Shown: positions 28,003 to 36,943 of the stretch, piece after piece
How the letters are laid out: each line of letters starts with the position of its first letter
Numbering within the stretch: position 1 is the first letter of the stretch
The notes under the pieces: model-generated
Seen by the model: only the letters and a program-made list of their open reading frames with translations
The model's database searches: none
Told to the model about the DNA's origin: nothing
Assembly: GCA_041390865.1 (NCBI GenBank)
Contig: JAWKPC010000003.1
Coordinates: forward strand, 310,001 to 374,000
Length of the DNA: 64,000 bases
Source: JAUIIK01 sp041390865
GTDB lineage: Bacteria > Chloroflexota > Chloroflexia > Thermomicrobiales > CFX8
Direction of reading: 5' to 3'
Program-made: the position numbers and the translations under genes

Positions 28003-28839
28003 ATGAACACGAACGCCGCAGTCTTCGGGGCCGGCATGCGCGATTCACTCGGCAAGACCGTTCACTGGCAGGAGATGCTGCGCCACGAGTTTCACGACGC
28101 CCTCGATCGCGATCCGATCGTCATCGCGCCGGCCGGTTCGGTCGAGCAGCACGGCCCGCATTGCCCGATGGATGTCGACATCAGCCACACCCAGGCGCTG
28201 GCCGTCGCAACCGCCCTGGCGATCGACGACTTCCCGGTCATCGTCGCCCCGCCGATGTGGATCGGGCTCACCCACTACAACATGGGAGAAGTCGGGACGA
28301 TCACCGCCAGCGTCGAGACCTACATCACGCTGCTCTCCGAGATTTGCCGCAGCATCTGGGCGAATGGTTTCAAGCGCATCATCGTCCTCAACGGCCACGG
28401 CGGCAACCGCCAGATCATCAAGGTCGTCTCGATCAAACTGGCCGAAGAGGACATCTGGATGCTTCCGATCACCTTCTTCGAGATGGTCGAAGACGTCCTG
28501 GCCGAGCATGCCGACACCGACAGGGGCTTCATCGGCCACGGAGGCGAGTGGGAGACATCGCTGCAACTCTACCTGCGGCCATCGCTGATCGATCGCGAGC
28601 GGCAGGTCGCTGACCCGGAACGGGAAACGAACTTCACAGCCGATGTCCTGGAGTACACCGGCTTTCCGGAACGGCGGCGCGAACGCGAGCACGGCGTCCA
28701 TGGCGACCCGACGACGGCATCGTCCGAAAAAGGACAGTTGCTGTTCGATGCGGCCAAGGAACGCTTGATCGAAGTATGCCGCCAGTATCACCGCCAACCG
28801 GTTCGCGGCTACCGGGAATTCGGCTCGCACTGCCCGTAG
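28003..28839 (+). CDS. Creatininase-family amidohydrolase
   Basis: 278 aa. The binuclear-metal motifs are clear: PAGSVEQHGPHCPMDVD (Glu and His ligands), GLTHYNMGEVGTITAS, VLNGHGGN and GHGGEWETS. Family members hydrolyse cyclic or linear amides (creatinine, FAPy deformylation in riboflavin/F420 synthesis, mycofactocin peptide cleavage). An LLM-class oxidoreductase is close by at 29.3 kb, but nothing here points to mycofactocin or F420 synthesis genes. ATG has GAGAGG upstream. Substrate unknown. Confidence 0.9.
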   Translation: MNTNAAVFGAGMRDSLGKTVHWQEMLRHEFHDALDRDPIVIAPAGSVEQHGPHCPMDVDISHTQALAVATALAIDDFPVIVAPPMWIGLTHYNMGEVGTITASVETYITLLSEICRSIWANGFKRIIVLNGHGGNRQIIKVVSIKLAEEDIWMLPITFFEMVEDVLAEHADTDRGFIGHGGEWETSLQLYLRPSLIDRERQVADPERETNFTADVLEYTGFPERRREREHGVHGDPTTASSEKGQLLFDAAKERLIEVCRQYHRQPVRGYREFGSHCP

Positions 28840-28883
28840 TCTCGAATACGAGCAGCCGTCACGCCAATGCGGAAAGGATCGCT

Positions 28884-29204
28884 ATGAAGCGCACCCGGCT
28901 TGAGACCGCCGACCAGGCTCTCTCGTTCTACAGACAGGTTGACGATGACACAGCGAAGTCGATCCTCGACTTCCTGATCGACCATCCCGACGAACGGTTC
29001 GAAGGCGCCGATCTTGTCAGACAACTCGGCCTCGATGAGCACCGCGTTGTCGCCCGGTCGACCTACCGGATGGGTCAGATCGCGGCAGACTTCGGTCTCC
29101 ACCGCCCGTGGACGGAAGCCCAGCGCGGCTACCTCATGCCCGGGGAACAGGCCCGGCTCCTGCGCCAGGCCCGCGAGCAATCGGCCGCCGCGACGTCATT
29201 CTGA
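28884..29204 (+). CDS. DUF6416-like small protein
   Basis: 106 aa. Reads RLETADQALSFYRQVDDDTAKSILDFLIDHPDERFEG then DLVRQLGLDEHRVVARSTYRMGQIA; this looks like a winged-helix-type fold (helix, helix, wing) seen in proteins annotated DUF6416, and could bind nucleic acid. ATG 28884 has GGAAAGGA 5 bases upstream and replaces the longer upstream reading. It lies 44 bases after the creatininase stop, so they are probably co-transcribed. No function is established. Confidence 0.72.
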   Translation: MKRTRLETADQALSFYRQVDDDTAKSILDFLIDHPDERFEGADLVRQLGLDEHRVVARSTYRMGQIAADFGLHRPWTEAQRGYLMPGEQARLLRQAREQSAAATSF

Positions 29205-29342
29205 GGGGTCTTCCGGCTGCACCTGCGCCATCGTTTGCAGGCTAACGCCGGGAGGATTTCGCGCCGCTCACGTCATCCCGTCAAGGGATCGGCGAAATCC
29301 GCCGTACATCCGAGATAGGAAACATCCCCCGGCGCGTTCTTG

Positions 29343-30197
29343 TCACGTCTCCCGCAAACCGGGCAGTACCCCGGTCGCGACCTGCTGAAGGACCGCGTAC
29401 TGAGCGTCGTCGCGAGGCCACGGGATCTGGAAGTCGGTGAACCCGACCTCGCGGTAGGCGTCGGTCCACTTCGCGAACGCTTCCGGTGACTCCAGAAACG
29501 TCGCGGCGGGACTGATCGAGCGGATGATCTCCCGCGGATCGCGGCCAACCTCGCGGCAGAACTGGTCCAGCTTCTCATTGCCCGCCGCCGCCTCGTCGGG
29601 CATACCGCGTGCGTTCCAGATGTCGGCGTGGCGAGCAGTCAGCCGCAGCATCCGGGGCCCGGACGCGCCGATCAGGACCGGCATCCGGGGCCGCTGAAGC
29701 GGCTTCGGTTCAAACGGGGCGTCGAGCAGCTGGTAGTGCTCCCCGTCGTAGGTCGTGCGCTCCTCCTGCTGAAGCAAATCCCAGATCTCCAACGCCTCGG
29801 CGAAGCGATCGACCCGCTCTCCGGCCGAAGGAAACGGAAAGCCATAGGCCTCGTGCTCCCGCTCGACCCAGCCGGCCCCGACGCCGAAATCGACCCGCCC
29901 GCCCGAGACATGGTCGACGGTGACTGCCTGTTTAAGCAGGAAGGCCGGGTTCCGATAGGTGTTGCCACAGACCATTACGCCAAGCCGGACCCGGCTGGTG
30001 TAGGGAGCGAGGGCAGCCAGCATGGTGTACGCCTCATGGGTCGGCTCCATCACATCGAACAGGCCATAGAAGTGGTCGACGACCATGAACGAGTCGAAGC
30101 CGAACGCTTCCGTCTCCTCTGCTCGCCGCACCATTTCCTGAAACGAAGCCCGCTGCCCGACGACCAGCCCGAACCGCAACTCATGCCTGTCAACCAC
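29343..30197 (-). CDS. LLM-class flavin-dependent oxidoreductase (F420- or FMN-dependent)
   Basis: 284 aa luciferase-like TIM barrel. FGLVVGQRASFQEMVRRAEETEAFGFDSFMVVDH at the start, LGVMVCGNTYRNPAFLLKQAVTVDHVSGGRV (family signature) and LQRPRMPVLIGASGPRMLRLTARHADIWN near the cofactor phosphate site. Chloroflexota have F420, so an F420-dependent reaction is likely but not shown. GTG 30197 follows GGGAGG by 6 bases. Convergent with the DUF6416 gene. Confidence 0.92.
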   Translation of the reverse strand: MVDRHELRFGLVVGQRASFQEMVRRAEETEAFGFDSFMVVDHFYGLFDVMEPTHEAYTMLAALAPYTSRVRLGVMVCGNTYRNPAFLLKQAVTVDHVSGGRVDFGVGAGWVEREHEAYGFPFPSAGERVDRFAEALEIWDLLQQEERTTYDGEHYQLLDAPFEPKPLQRPRMPVLIGASGPRMLRLTARHADIWNARGMPDEAAAGNEKLDQFCREVGRDPREIIRSISPAATFLESPEAFAKWTDAYREVGFTDFQIPWPRDDAQYAVLQQVATGVLPGLRET

Positions 30198-30668
30198 CGT
30201 CTACCTCCCGGTTCCCACATGCCCATGCCTGATGCCGAGCGTCCGTTCCACCGACTGTAGCGCGAAGGAGAGCAAGGTCAAGTCCACGACGCCCCGCAGT
30301 GGAACAGTCCCGAGACGGCTCGGCACGTCCTCTGGATCTGAACATGTCTACCCTGCAACCGGAGATGAGCGTCAAACTCACGCGCCGTTGAAGCTACCGT
30401 TGCTGTATCGACTTGATCGCTCGAGATTGAGGCCGATTGTGCAGGCAGCCAGGAGCATGCCAATCCAGCAAAACGATTGTCGAGGTGGGCAAACACATTC
30501 GCGGTCGCAGCGGCTTCCGTGCACGATAAGGCGGCAAGCTGATAGCGAAAACCGGCCGAATCTGTCCGGTCATTGCGATAGCGTAGTAGCATCCGGATCT
30601 GGGATCGCCTATGCCGGACTCGGTCGTCGATTTCGACTCATGAACGTTCCGATGAAAGGTGAAACACC
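30198..30668. other. Intergenic, no supported gene
   Basis: 471 bases between the LLM oxidoreductase start and the chagasin-like gene. Codon pattern is broken in every frame and no known motif, tRNA or structured RNA is visible. It presumably holds both upstream regions. Confidence 0.5.
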
Positions 30669-31079
30669 GTGCGAATCTTGCTGGTTGCCATCGCCTTATC
30701 GCTATTGCTCTCTGGCTGCATTACGGGTGACGATGACGATGGCGGGACTGATCCCGATCTGACGCTCACCAACGGAGACGCTGGCGGAACCTTTGAAGTC
30801 AACGAGGGCGACACCATTGTGGTCGAGCTCGAAAGCAATCCGACAACCGGCTACGAATGGTCGGTCGATGAGTTAACACCCGCGGTCCTGACCTATACCG
30901 GCTCCGAGTACGAGCCGGACGAGGGCGATGCCGTCGGCCAGGGCGGCACCCAGCGACTCTCGTTCCAGGCAGCGAACCCAGGTCAAGCCACGCTCGCATT
31001 GAAATACTGGCGATCATGGGAGGGCGACAGTTCCATCGATCAACGTTACACCGTCACCATCGACGTCACCAGTAGCTAA
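30669..31079 (+). CDS. Chagasin-type (I42) protease inhibitor lipoprotein
   Basis: 136 aa. Signal peptide with lipobox LLSGC, then CITGDDDDGG. The I42 loops that plug cysteine-protease active sites are all present: NPTTGYEW (L4), GQGGTQRLSFQA (L2-type GG loop) and LALKYWRSWE (the RPW loop). It probably guards the cell against its own or foreign papain-like proteases outside the membrane. GTG start with AAAGGTG nearby. It stands alone; no partner protease is adjacent. Confidence 0.88.
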   Translation: MRILLVAIALSLLLSGCITGDDDDGGTDPDLTLTNGDAGGTFEVNEGDTIVVELESNPTTGYEWSVDELTPAVLTYTGSEYEPDEGDAVGQGGTQRLSFQAANPGQATLALKYWRSWEGDSSIDQRYTVTIDVTSS

Positions 31080-31225
31080 TCACCCGGCCGCGCAGAATCG
31101 GCAGCACGCCGACCGGCATTGCACTACGTAGCGCCATTGCTGGTCGTCGCCTGTTCAACGAGCACTAGCGGCCGCATCGTGCCGATCACGAGCCTGAATC
31201 AACGCGCGTATGAGGCTCCTGAGGG

Positions 31226-31308
31226 TGCCGAAGGTGGGAGTCGAACCCACACGGCCTTGCGGCCAACGGTTTTTGAGACCGTCGCGTCTGCCATTCCGCC
31301 ACTCCGGC
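31226..31308 (-). tRNA. tRNA-Leu (CAA)
   Basis: 83 nt on the minus strand. Acceptor GCCGGAG pairs with CTTCGGC (one G-U), discriminator A. Anticodon stem ACGGT/ACCGT with loop CTCAAAA gives anticodon CAA. A long variable arm (GGCCGCAAGGCC) is typical of tRNA-Leu. T-arm contains GGTTCGACTCC. The 3' CCA is not encoded. Confidence 0.95.
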
Positions 31309-31508
31309 TTGGACCCGATTACCGGCACCTGTCCGGCACATTCGGGAACGTCCTAGTATAGGGAGTCCCGAGCTCGGGAGACAACCCGACGACCATCCCG
31401 CAAACAGGACGATCTGCCTGACAACCGTAGCCGCCTTGCGAACCGTATGATTAGTGTATGCAGTGGGTTCGACGCGGCGCGACGGCGCCGCTCGGTGGTT
31501 GGAGCACT

Positions 31509-32069
31509 ATGGCCCGTCGCGGATCGAATTCCAGAATGCCGGCGCATGGCCGGCCTGCACCCAATGCTCGCGAGGTCTATCAATCGGCTCACCGGAGCGC
31601 CTATAGCTCCTCGCCGGATGATCTCTTCGCAGTCAACCCGGTTCGACGCTCGGCCGCAATAACGCTCGGCTCCTGGGTGATGCTCGTCGTGCCCGCCGCT
31701 TTCCTTCGCGGCGACGTCCAGGCGCTGCTGCTGATCGGCTTCGGCTGGATGGCGGCAGCCGGGGTCGTCTTCGTCACCCCGATCTTCTTCTGGTCGGTCG
31801 CCGAGGTCGGCTGGCGCGCCTACCGGCGACGGAAACGGCCGGGAATTGAGGAACTCGATATCAGCCCCCGGGTCTACAACCTGCTTACCCGGCATGGATT
31901 CGACACGATCGAGCATCTCGACCGGACGCCCGATTCATCGCTCCTGCTATTGTCGAACATGGACCCGCGAACGCTGCATAACATCCGCCGGGCCGTAAAC
32001 ATCTGGAAATACCAGCGCTGGCAGGATCGCGGCTTCCCGATGGGCGAGACTCCCGACAGCATCATCTAA
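31509..32069 (+). CDS. Membrane protein with an RNA-polymerase alpha-CTD-like (helix-hairpin-helix) domain
   Basis: 186 aa. Two adjacent hydrophobic helices (about 42-65 and 68-95: ITLGSWVMLVVPAAFLRG, ALLLIGFGWMAAAGVVFVTP) are followed by a basic stretch (YRRRKRPG). A ~60-residue domain comes next: LDISPRVYNLLTRHGFDTIEHL then LLSNMDPRTLHNIRRAVNIW, which follows the RNA polymerase alpha C-terminal domain pattern closely (LSxRxYNxLxRxGIxTxxxL). Such HhH domains bind DNA or protein. ATG 31509 is preferred for its GGAG; ATG 31458 also fits. Function unknown; the membrane-plus-alphaCTD pairing is unusual. Confidence 0.68.
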   Translation: MARRGSNSRMPAHGRPAPNAREVYQSAHRSAYSSSPDDLFAVNPVRRSAAITLGSWVMLVVPAAFLRGDVQALLLIGFGWMAAAGVVFVTPIFFWSVAEVGWRAYRRRKRPGIEELDISPRVYNLLTRHGFDTIEHLDRTPDSSLLLLSNMDPRTLHNIRRAVNIWKYQRWQDRGFPMGETPDSII

Positions 32070-32111
32070 TCCGGTTGGCAGGCAGCTCCCGCGCTGACGA
32101 GATCAGAAACT

Positions 32112-33011
32112 CTACGATCTCATCTGGCTCAAGGCCTCTGGCCACGGCAACGCCGTCGGAAGGCTGACCTGCTCGGCGTAGATCGTCCCGCGATCATCGT
32201 CATCGAGTCCGATCCGCATCGAATACCACTCCCAGCGATCCGGCAAGACACCAGCCGCTCCGGCCAGCGCGTAGAGGTCGTGAATCGCGATGCCTTCACG
32301 GCCGTAGACCTTGTTCGCGTACTCCCAGAGATGCCGGAGCCAGCCGCCGACGAACGGGCCGATCGGCGGTCCGATCCGCGTCGCGATCTCATCGACCACC
32401 CCGGCCGGACCTGGCACGACGTCGTGACGTCGTAGTCGTAGAGCCGGACCGGGACGCCCGCGTTCAGGACGAGATCGGCGGCGTCGGGATCGCTGTGAAA
32501 TTGAACCCGCCGTCGGACTGGCTCTCGTCGGAATCCGGCCGACCGTCCCGCCCATGACGTAGATCTCATCGACGCCGGAGAGAGCGGTCGGGTCTTCGAC
32601 CAGTAACCCGCCGATGTTTGTCAACGGCCCGATCGCGACCAACCCCTTCAGGACATCCGATGGCTGTTTGCACCAGCGGCGCAGCTGGTCCTTCGCGTCT
32701 CCCGCGGCCGACGACAACGGCTCCGGCAGTGCGGGCTCGCTGTCCGCCATATCACCATGGAGAGTCGAACCCGGCACGAGCGTACGCCTCAACGGTGCCG
32801 ACGCCCCCCGGTAGACCGGCACCGTATCGATGCCAGCCACGGCAAGCACTCGCAGCGCATTCGAGGTAGCGCGATCGATCGAGACATTCCCAGCGACGGT
32901 CGTGATGAAGTCCAGCTGAATGCTGGCGCAGCCGAGAGCGGCCAGAATCGCCAGGGCATCGTCCCGCCCGGGATCGCAGTCGATGACTATCCGCGGCGGT
33001 GGTTGCGTCAT
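32112..33011 (-). CDS. Second nucleoside hydrolase, with two compensating frameshifts
   Basis: 299 codons. Both ends match the family: VIDCDPGRDDALAILAAL (metal motif), TTVAGNVSID, GLVAIGPLTNIGGLL, YVMGGTV, and near the end AIHDLYALAGAAGV. Between about 32410 and 32510 the open frame reads as Arg-rich nonsense, while an overlapping frame supplies the expected piece (VQFHSDPDAADLVLNAGVPV, then RLYDYDVTT). Two one-base indels of opposite sign therefore flank this ~90-base stretch, most simply sequencing errors. Paralogue of the gene at 11.0-11.9 kb. Confidence 0.85.
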   Translation of the reverse strand: MTQPPPRIVIDCDPGRDDALAILAALGCASIQLDFITTVAGNVSIDRATSNALRVLAVAGIDTVPVYRGASAPLRRTLVPGSTLHGDMADSEPALPEPLSSAAGDAKDQLRRWCKQPSDVLKGLVAIGPLTNIGGLLVEDPTALSGVDEIYVMGGTVGRIPTRASPTAGSISQRSRRRRSRPERGRPGPALRLRRHDVVPGPAGVVDEIATRIGPPIGPFVGGWLRHLWEYANKVYGREGIAIHDLYALAGAAGVLPDRWEWYSMRIGLDDDDRGTIYAEQVSLPTALPWPEALSQMRS

Positions 33012-33023
33012 CCGACGGACCGT

Positions 33024-33617
33024 CTACTTCGCGTCGAGATCGATCCAGGTTTCCGAGAAGGCGAGGAAGCACGAGCTTCCCGGCTTGCCATCATCATCCG
33101 TGCGGGTTCGAACCTCTCCCTGAACTGGCTGATTGTTAATCATCACCTGCGCCTCGTTGCAGGGGCAGATAACGGTCATCAGATCCCAGTTCGTACCGCC
33201 GAGCTCGTGGTTCTGCCGGAGCACCTGCTGGTAGTCGGCAACATCCCACCAGACCAGCTCGACGACGCCGCTTCCGTCGTTACAGACAACCCGGTGATAC
33301 CAGCGGCTGTCCGATTCCTGGAAGAAGCGAGCGTGGGTCGGTTCCATGTCCTCGAAACCCAGATCGCTGAAGCCGCCGAAGTGGCGGGTGAACCGCTCGG
33401 TCACGAGCTTCGCCATGGCCGGGTTGTCGGTGTAGATCGCGTGCGGCGCGAGATCGCCGAGGCCCGAGCCCTCCGGATCGACCCAGATCAGCATCGCGTT
33501 TCCCTCGCCGTGCTCCGAATAAACGCAACGCCAGTAGCTGACGGCCGCGACTCTATCCTCGGTTCCAGGGCGAAAGAGTGTCAATCCCGGATTCTCACCG
33601 GAAAACACGACGGTCAT
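33024..33617 (-). CDS. Conserved-looking hypothetical protein
   Basis: 197 aa, not recognised. No signal peptide or membrane segment. Notable pieces: TLFRPGTEDRVAAVSYWRCVYSEHGEGN, LIWVDPEGSGLGDLAPHAIYTDNPAMA, VTERFTRHFGGFSDLGFEDMEP, ELVWWDVADYQQVLRQN, and late ICPCNEAQVMIN. The phrase 'Y-T-D-N-P-x-M-A' and the many aromatic residues suggest a ligand-binding beta fold. ATG 33617 has GGAGGG at 8 bases, a strong site. It precedes the second nucleoside hydrolase by 12 bases on the same strand, so the two are probably one operon. Confidence 0.8.
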   Translation of the reverse strand: MTVVFSGENPGLTLFRPGTEDRVAAVSYWRCVYSEHGEGNAMLIWVDPEGSGLGDLAPHAIYTDNPAMAKLVTERFTRHFGGFSDLGFEDMEPTHARFFQESDSRWYHRVVCNDGSGVVELVWWDVADYQQVLRQNHELGGTNWDLMTVICPCNEAQVMINNQPVQGEVRTRTDDDGKPGSSCFLAFSETWIDLDAK

Positions 33618-33727
33618 GTTGCGGTCCCTCCATTGGCTGGATATTGCAGTAGATCCCTGCCAATCCTAGCCCAGCCGCAGTCGATCGCCGATCCTTCCGG
33701 GCACGGTAAATCTCCCCGATACAGAAG

Positions 33728-33755
33728 AGCCGCCTGCCGGGTTAGGCAGGCGGCT
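33728..33755 (-). terminator. Terminator hairpin after the L,D-transpeptidase
   Basis: AGCCGCCTGCC (33728-33738) and GGCAGGCGGCT (33745-33755) form an 11-bp perfect stem with loop GGGTTA, 20 bases beyond the stop at 33776 on the minus strand. The following bases (CTTCTGTAT in that direction) are a weak U-tract. Confidence 0.82.
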
Positions 33756-33775
33756 CGGAGGTTCGCGGAAGGGGA

Positions 33776-35185
33776 TCAGAAGTGGATCGAGACCACCGAC
33801 CCGACGCCGAGATGATTCCAGAAGTCGAGCGCATCGGTGTTCATCAAGCCAACGCAGCCGTTCGAGCTGAACTGGCCGAACGCCGATTCGGGCGTCCAGT
33901 AGTTGCCGTGGACGGCGAATCCGCCCGCGAGGAAGTACTGGGTGTACTTCACATTCTCCAGGTAGTAGTACTCCGGATGTCCGGGCGGGAACCCGACCGT
34001 CGCCGAATCCATCGTCTCGTTCTCGACCCGGTACTGAACACTGAAGACGCCCTTCGGCGTTCTGTCGCCGCGGCCGGCCGTAATGATCGCCACGTAACGC
34101 GGTGTATCTCCCACGTAGGCGATGGCCCAGAATTCGGACAGATTCACATCGATCCAGGCTCCGGCGTAGACCTGCGGCGGCGCCGGCACGATCAGCGGGT
34201 CGACAAAGACAGCCGGTACGTATCCGCCCGTATCAAGCGAGTACCAGCCTGCCACCCCCTTGACCGGCTCTCCGGCGACGAGCTCGGTCAGCTGCAACGG
34301 GCGACGGCGATAAACGACGTCGACGATTTCGGCGTTCGTGTTCGGCTCGGAGCGGACATTCAGGACGTCGGTCTCGACGAACGCCCAGCGGCCGTCCTCA
34401 CCGTTCGCCAGCGCGTCGCCCCAGCGGGCATCGAACAGGCCCGGATCGAACTCGACCGCATCTCCGGCCCGGTCGAAGCCCTTGGTATCGACCCGGCGGG
34501 ATTCGGCGTACTCCCGGCCCAGGTGGCCGAGCAACACTTCATACTCGGTTCCGGCGTTCTCCGGATGCCACTCCAGGCGAGCGCGCTCGAAGTACTGGAC
34601 GTTGTAGCCGCCCTCCTCGAATTCCTCGGAGATCGGGAATCCGAAGACGGCAACGCCGCCATTTTCATCCCAGTACTTCTTGAATCCGTTCGCGAGCGTG
34701 TGGCTCGTCTCTTCGAAGTAGTAGAAGTCCTCGTTCGGCTCGTAGCCTTCGAGCACGACCGGCAGGAAGGGACGCCGATCGCGCACTTCCTGCGCCTTCC
34801 AGATCCCGAGCAATGTCCCCTGGACTACCCAGTCAGGATGTTTCTCGGCATTTTCCGGCCAGAGCTCGAGCCGGGCTCGCTCGAAGTACTGAACGATCCG
34901 GCCGTTCTCCGACACCGGGTCGGTAATCGGGAAGCCATAGATCGTGAAATCCCCATTGTTAAGCCAGGTCTTGAGCATCTCACCAGAGAGATGATGCTGG
35001 GTTTCCGGGAAATAGGCCTTTCGGGGAGTGAAATCGGGAGTCTGGCCGATCGTCGGAGCCTGCGCGCTCGCCGTCTGCGGCGGTATCGCCGTCGCCAGTG
35101 AACCGGCAAGCGCGACGAGCGCAACAACCGCCAGCAGGCGCTGGCGGAAATTTCGACGAACGACAGATCGATTCTCTGGTGGCAT
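33776..35185 (-). CDS. L,D-transpeptidase (YkuD) with two YFPETGH-type repeats and an SH3-like region
   Basis: 469 aa. Signal peptide (RQRLLAVVALVALAGSLATA, cleavage after ASA). Residues ~50-130 and ~145-230 are two copies of one surface repeat (AYFPETQHHLSGEMLKTW, VQYFERARLELWPEN; FYYFEETSHTLANGFKKYW, VQYFERARLEWHPEN). Then an SH3-like stretch (VLNVRSEPNTNAEIV) and the YkuD domain (~320-469): VAIITAGRGDRTPKGVFSVQYR, FAVHGNYWTPESAFGQFSSNGCVGLMNTDA, with His and Cys of the HGxx...S-x-GC-x motif. It probably makes 3-3 cross-links or anchors proteins to the wall. The same repeat occurs in the amidase at 57.8 kb. Confidence 0.92.
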   Translation of the reverse strand: MPPENRSVVRRNFRQRLLAVVALVALAGSLATAIPPQTASAQAPTIGQTPDFTPRKAYFPETQHHLSGEMLKTWLNNGDFTIYGFPITDPVSENGRIVQYFERARLELWPENAEKHPDWVVQGTLLGIWKAQEVRDRRPFLPVVLEGYEPNEDFYYFEETSHTLANGFKKYWDENGGVAVFGFPISEEFEEGGYNVQYFERARLEWHPENAGTEYEVLLGHLGREYAESRRVDTKGFDRAGDAVEFDPGLFDARWGDALANGEDGRWAFVETDVLNVRSEPNTNAEIVDVVYRRRPLQLTELVAGEPVKGVAGWYSLDTGGYVPAVFVDPLIVPAPPQVYAGAWIDVNLSEFWAIAYVGDTPRYVAIITAGRGDRTPKGVFSVQYRVENETMDSATVGFPPGHPEYYYLENVKYTQYFLAGGFAVHGNYWTPESAFGQFSSNGCVGLMNTDALDFWNHLGVGSVVSIHF

Positions 35186-35502
35186 CCTGGCGATTCACCT
35201 TCCGCGCATGAACTATCTGCGAGACAATTCTTATCCAGCCCCCGGCGTCGAATTGTAACGCACGAATCTTACGCGTCAGTAACTTGAATTACCGCCGCTC
35301 GGGACGCTGATCAGCCGGTCCGCACCAAGTGGACCGAGGCCTCGTTTACTTTAGTAATGCTTGATGGTTTAGTTCAGTTACAATTGTGGAATGTGGTCGT
35401 GTCTTCCGATCATCTAAGGTCGGATGGCATGACTGTATTTTGTATTCAATCACCCGGACGAGCAATCAACAATTCGATCGATCTTGAGGAGACCAGAACC
35501 CT
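35186..35502. promoter_or_regulatory. Divergent intergenic region, L,D-transpeptidase / MFS exporter
   Basis: 317 bases, more A+T-rich than the genes. It contains two small inverted repeats that could be operators: GTAACTTGAATTAC (about 35278-35291) and TTACTTTAGTAA (35346-35357). TACAAT at 35379-35384 is a -10-like hexamer towards the MFS gene, but no -35 sits at normal spacing. No regulator gene is adjacent. Confidence 0.35.
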
Positions 35503-36834
35503 ATGGTGGTTCGACGAGAATCCACGGCAGTCGCTGAGGTTGAGAAGACCGGCGCAATCCCTGCCCCGGCCGCCCAGCCGGCCACCGCGCCCGCAACGCA
35601 AGCCGATGAGGGCCAGCGCTGGTGGGAGCGAACGTTCGATTCGCTCAAGGAGCGAGACTTCCGGCTACTCTGGTTCGGCATGCTCCCGAGCACCCTGGCA
35701 ATGCAGATGGGCATGGTTACCAATGGGTACCTCGCTTACGAGATAACCGGCTCGGCAGCCGCCGTCGGATTTGTCACGCTCGGCTTCGGCATACCGATGC
35801 TCTTCCTGTCGCTTGTCGGCGGGGTCGTCGCGGACCGCCTCTCGAAGCGCCAGATTCTCATGGCCACCCAGAGCGTCGTCGGCTTGGCTGCGTTGATCCT
35901 GTCCGTGCTCGTCCTCACCGATCTGATCCAGATCTGGCACATGACCCTGGTCGCACTGATGATGGGCACCGCGTTCGCCTTTAACATGCCGGCTCGCCAG
36001 GCGTTCGTCGGCGAACTGGTCGGCAAGGACCGGCTAACCAACGCCGTCGCGCTGAACAACACCGGCATGAACATGGCGCGTGTCCTCGGTCCATCGATCG
36101 CCGGCGCATTGATCGGCATCGCCTTCGTCGGAATCGGCGGCGTCTATCTGATCATGACGGCCATGTACGTTGGCGTCGTCTTCACGATTTCCCGACTGCC
36201 GGACAAGGGTGTGCGCCCCGGCTCGAACAGCCGCCGCGGGATCGACTCGCTCCTGGACGGCGTGAAATACATCCGGCACAACCGCGTGCTCTCGGCCCTG
36301 ATGCTGCTGGCGTTCGCCCCGACGCTCCTCGGCATGTCCTACCAATCCTTGATGCCGGTCTTCGCGGAGGATGTTTTCAGCGTCGGCCCGAGCGGACTGG
36401 GATTACTGATGACGGTCAACGGGATCGGCGCGCTGGTCGGGTCTCTCGTCGTCGCGACGTTCAGCAATTTCAGACGGCGCGGCATTCTTCAGGTCGCCCT
36501 CGGCGTGACCTTCGGGCTTTCGCTGGCAGCCTTCGCGTTCAGCCAGTCGCTGGCGATCGCATTCCCGACACTCGTCATCATCGGCGGCGCCTCGGCAGCC
36601 TATATGGCGCTCAACATGTCGCTGGTGATGGGCTACTCGGAGCCGGAGTATCACGGGAGGGTTATGTCGATCAACATGATGACCTTCTCGCTGATGCCGC
36701 TCTCGGTCGTGCCGACCGGCTATCTCGTCGACATGTTCGGCGCGCCAACGGTCATCGGTTGTGCCGGACTGCTGCTGGCGGCGATCGTCGCAGCCTATGG
36801 TACGCTCCATCCCTCCTACCGCAAGGTCGAATAG
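35503..36834 (+). CDS. MFS transporter (EntS-like, 12 TM)
   Basis: 443 aa with twelve predicted membrane helices after a ~50-residue Ala/Pro-rich cytoplasmic N-terminus. Motif A of MFS is in GGVVADRLSKRQILM between TM2 and TM3; NMPARQAFVGELVGKDRLTNAVALNNTGMNMARVLGPSIAG is typical of the EntS/tetracycline-efflux-like exporter subgroup. It probably exports a small hydrophobic or siderophore-like molecule by proton antiport; the substrate is not deducible. Followed by a 12-bp terminator hairpin at 36862. Confidence 0.9.
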   Translation: MVVRRESTAVAEVEKTGAIPAPAAQPATAPATQADEGQRWWERTFDSLKERDFRLLWFGMLPSTLAMQMGMVTNGYLAYEITGSAAAVGFVTLGFGIPMLFLSLVGGVVADRLSKRQILMATQSVVGLAALILSVLVLTDLIQIWHMTLVALMMGTAFAFNMPARQAFVGELVGKDRLTNAVALNNTGMNMARVLGPSIAGALIGIAFVGIGGVYLIMTAMYVGVVFTISRLPDKGVRPGSNSRRGIDSLLDGVKYIRHNRVLSALMLLAFAPTLLGMSYQSLMPVFAEDVFSVGPSGLGLLMTVNGIGALVGSLVVATFSNFRRRGILQVALGVTFGLSLAAFAFSQSLAIAFPTLVIIGGASAAYMALNMSLVMGYSEPEYHGRVMSINMMTFSLMPLSVVPTGYLVDMFGAPTVIGCAGLLLAAIVAAYGTLHPSYRKVE

Positions 36835-36861
36835 CCGGACCGAATCCAGGTACCAACGCAT

Positions 36862-36888
36862 AAGAAGGGCGTCGTTGACGCCCTTCTT
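36862..36888 (+). terminator. Terminator hairpin after the MFS gene
   Basis: AAGAAGGGCGTC (36862-36873), loop GTT, GACGCCCTTCTT (36877-36888): 12 perfect pairs, the outer A-T pairs giving a CTTCTT 3' side followed by GGGTT. Twenty-eight bases after the MFS stop. Confidence 0.85.
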
Positions 36889-36943
36889 GGGTTAAGCTGG
36901 AAAGCTGATAAACCGATTTCGATGACACTGTTCGGAGCCGCCT

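Noticed and set aside
33782..35101. 439-codon open frame on the plus strand opposite the L,D-transpeptidase
   Set aside because: It is the antisense shadow of a clearly coding gene with signal peptide, repeats and YkuD motif; long antisense frames are expected at this GC content.
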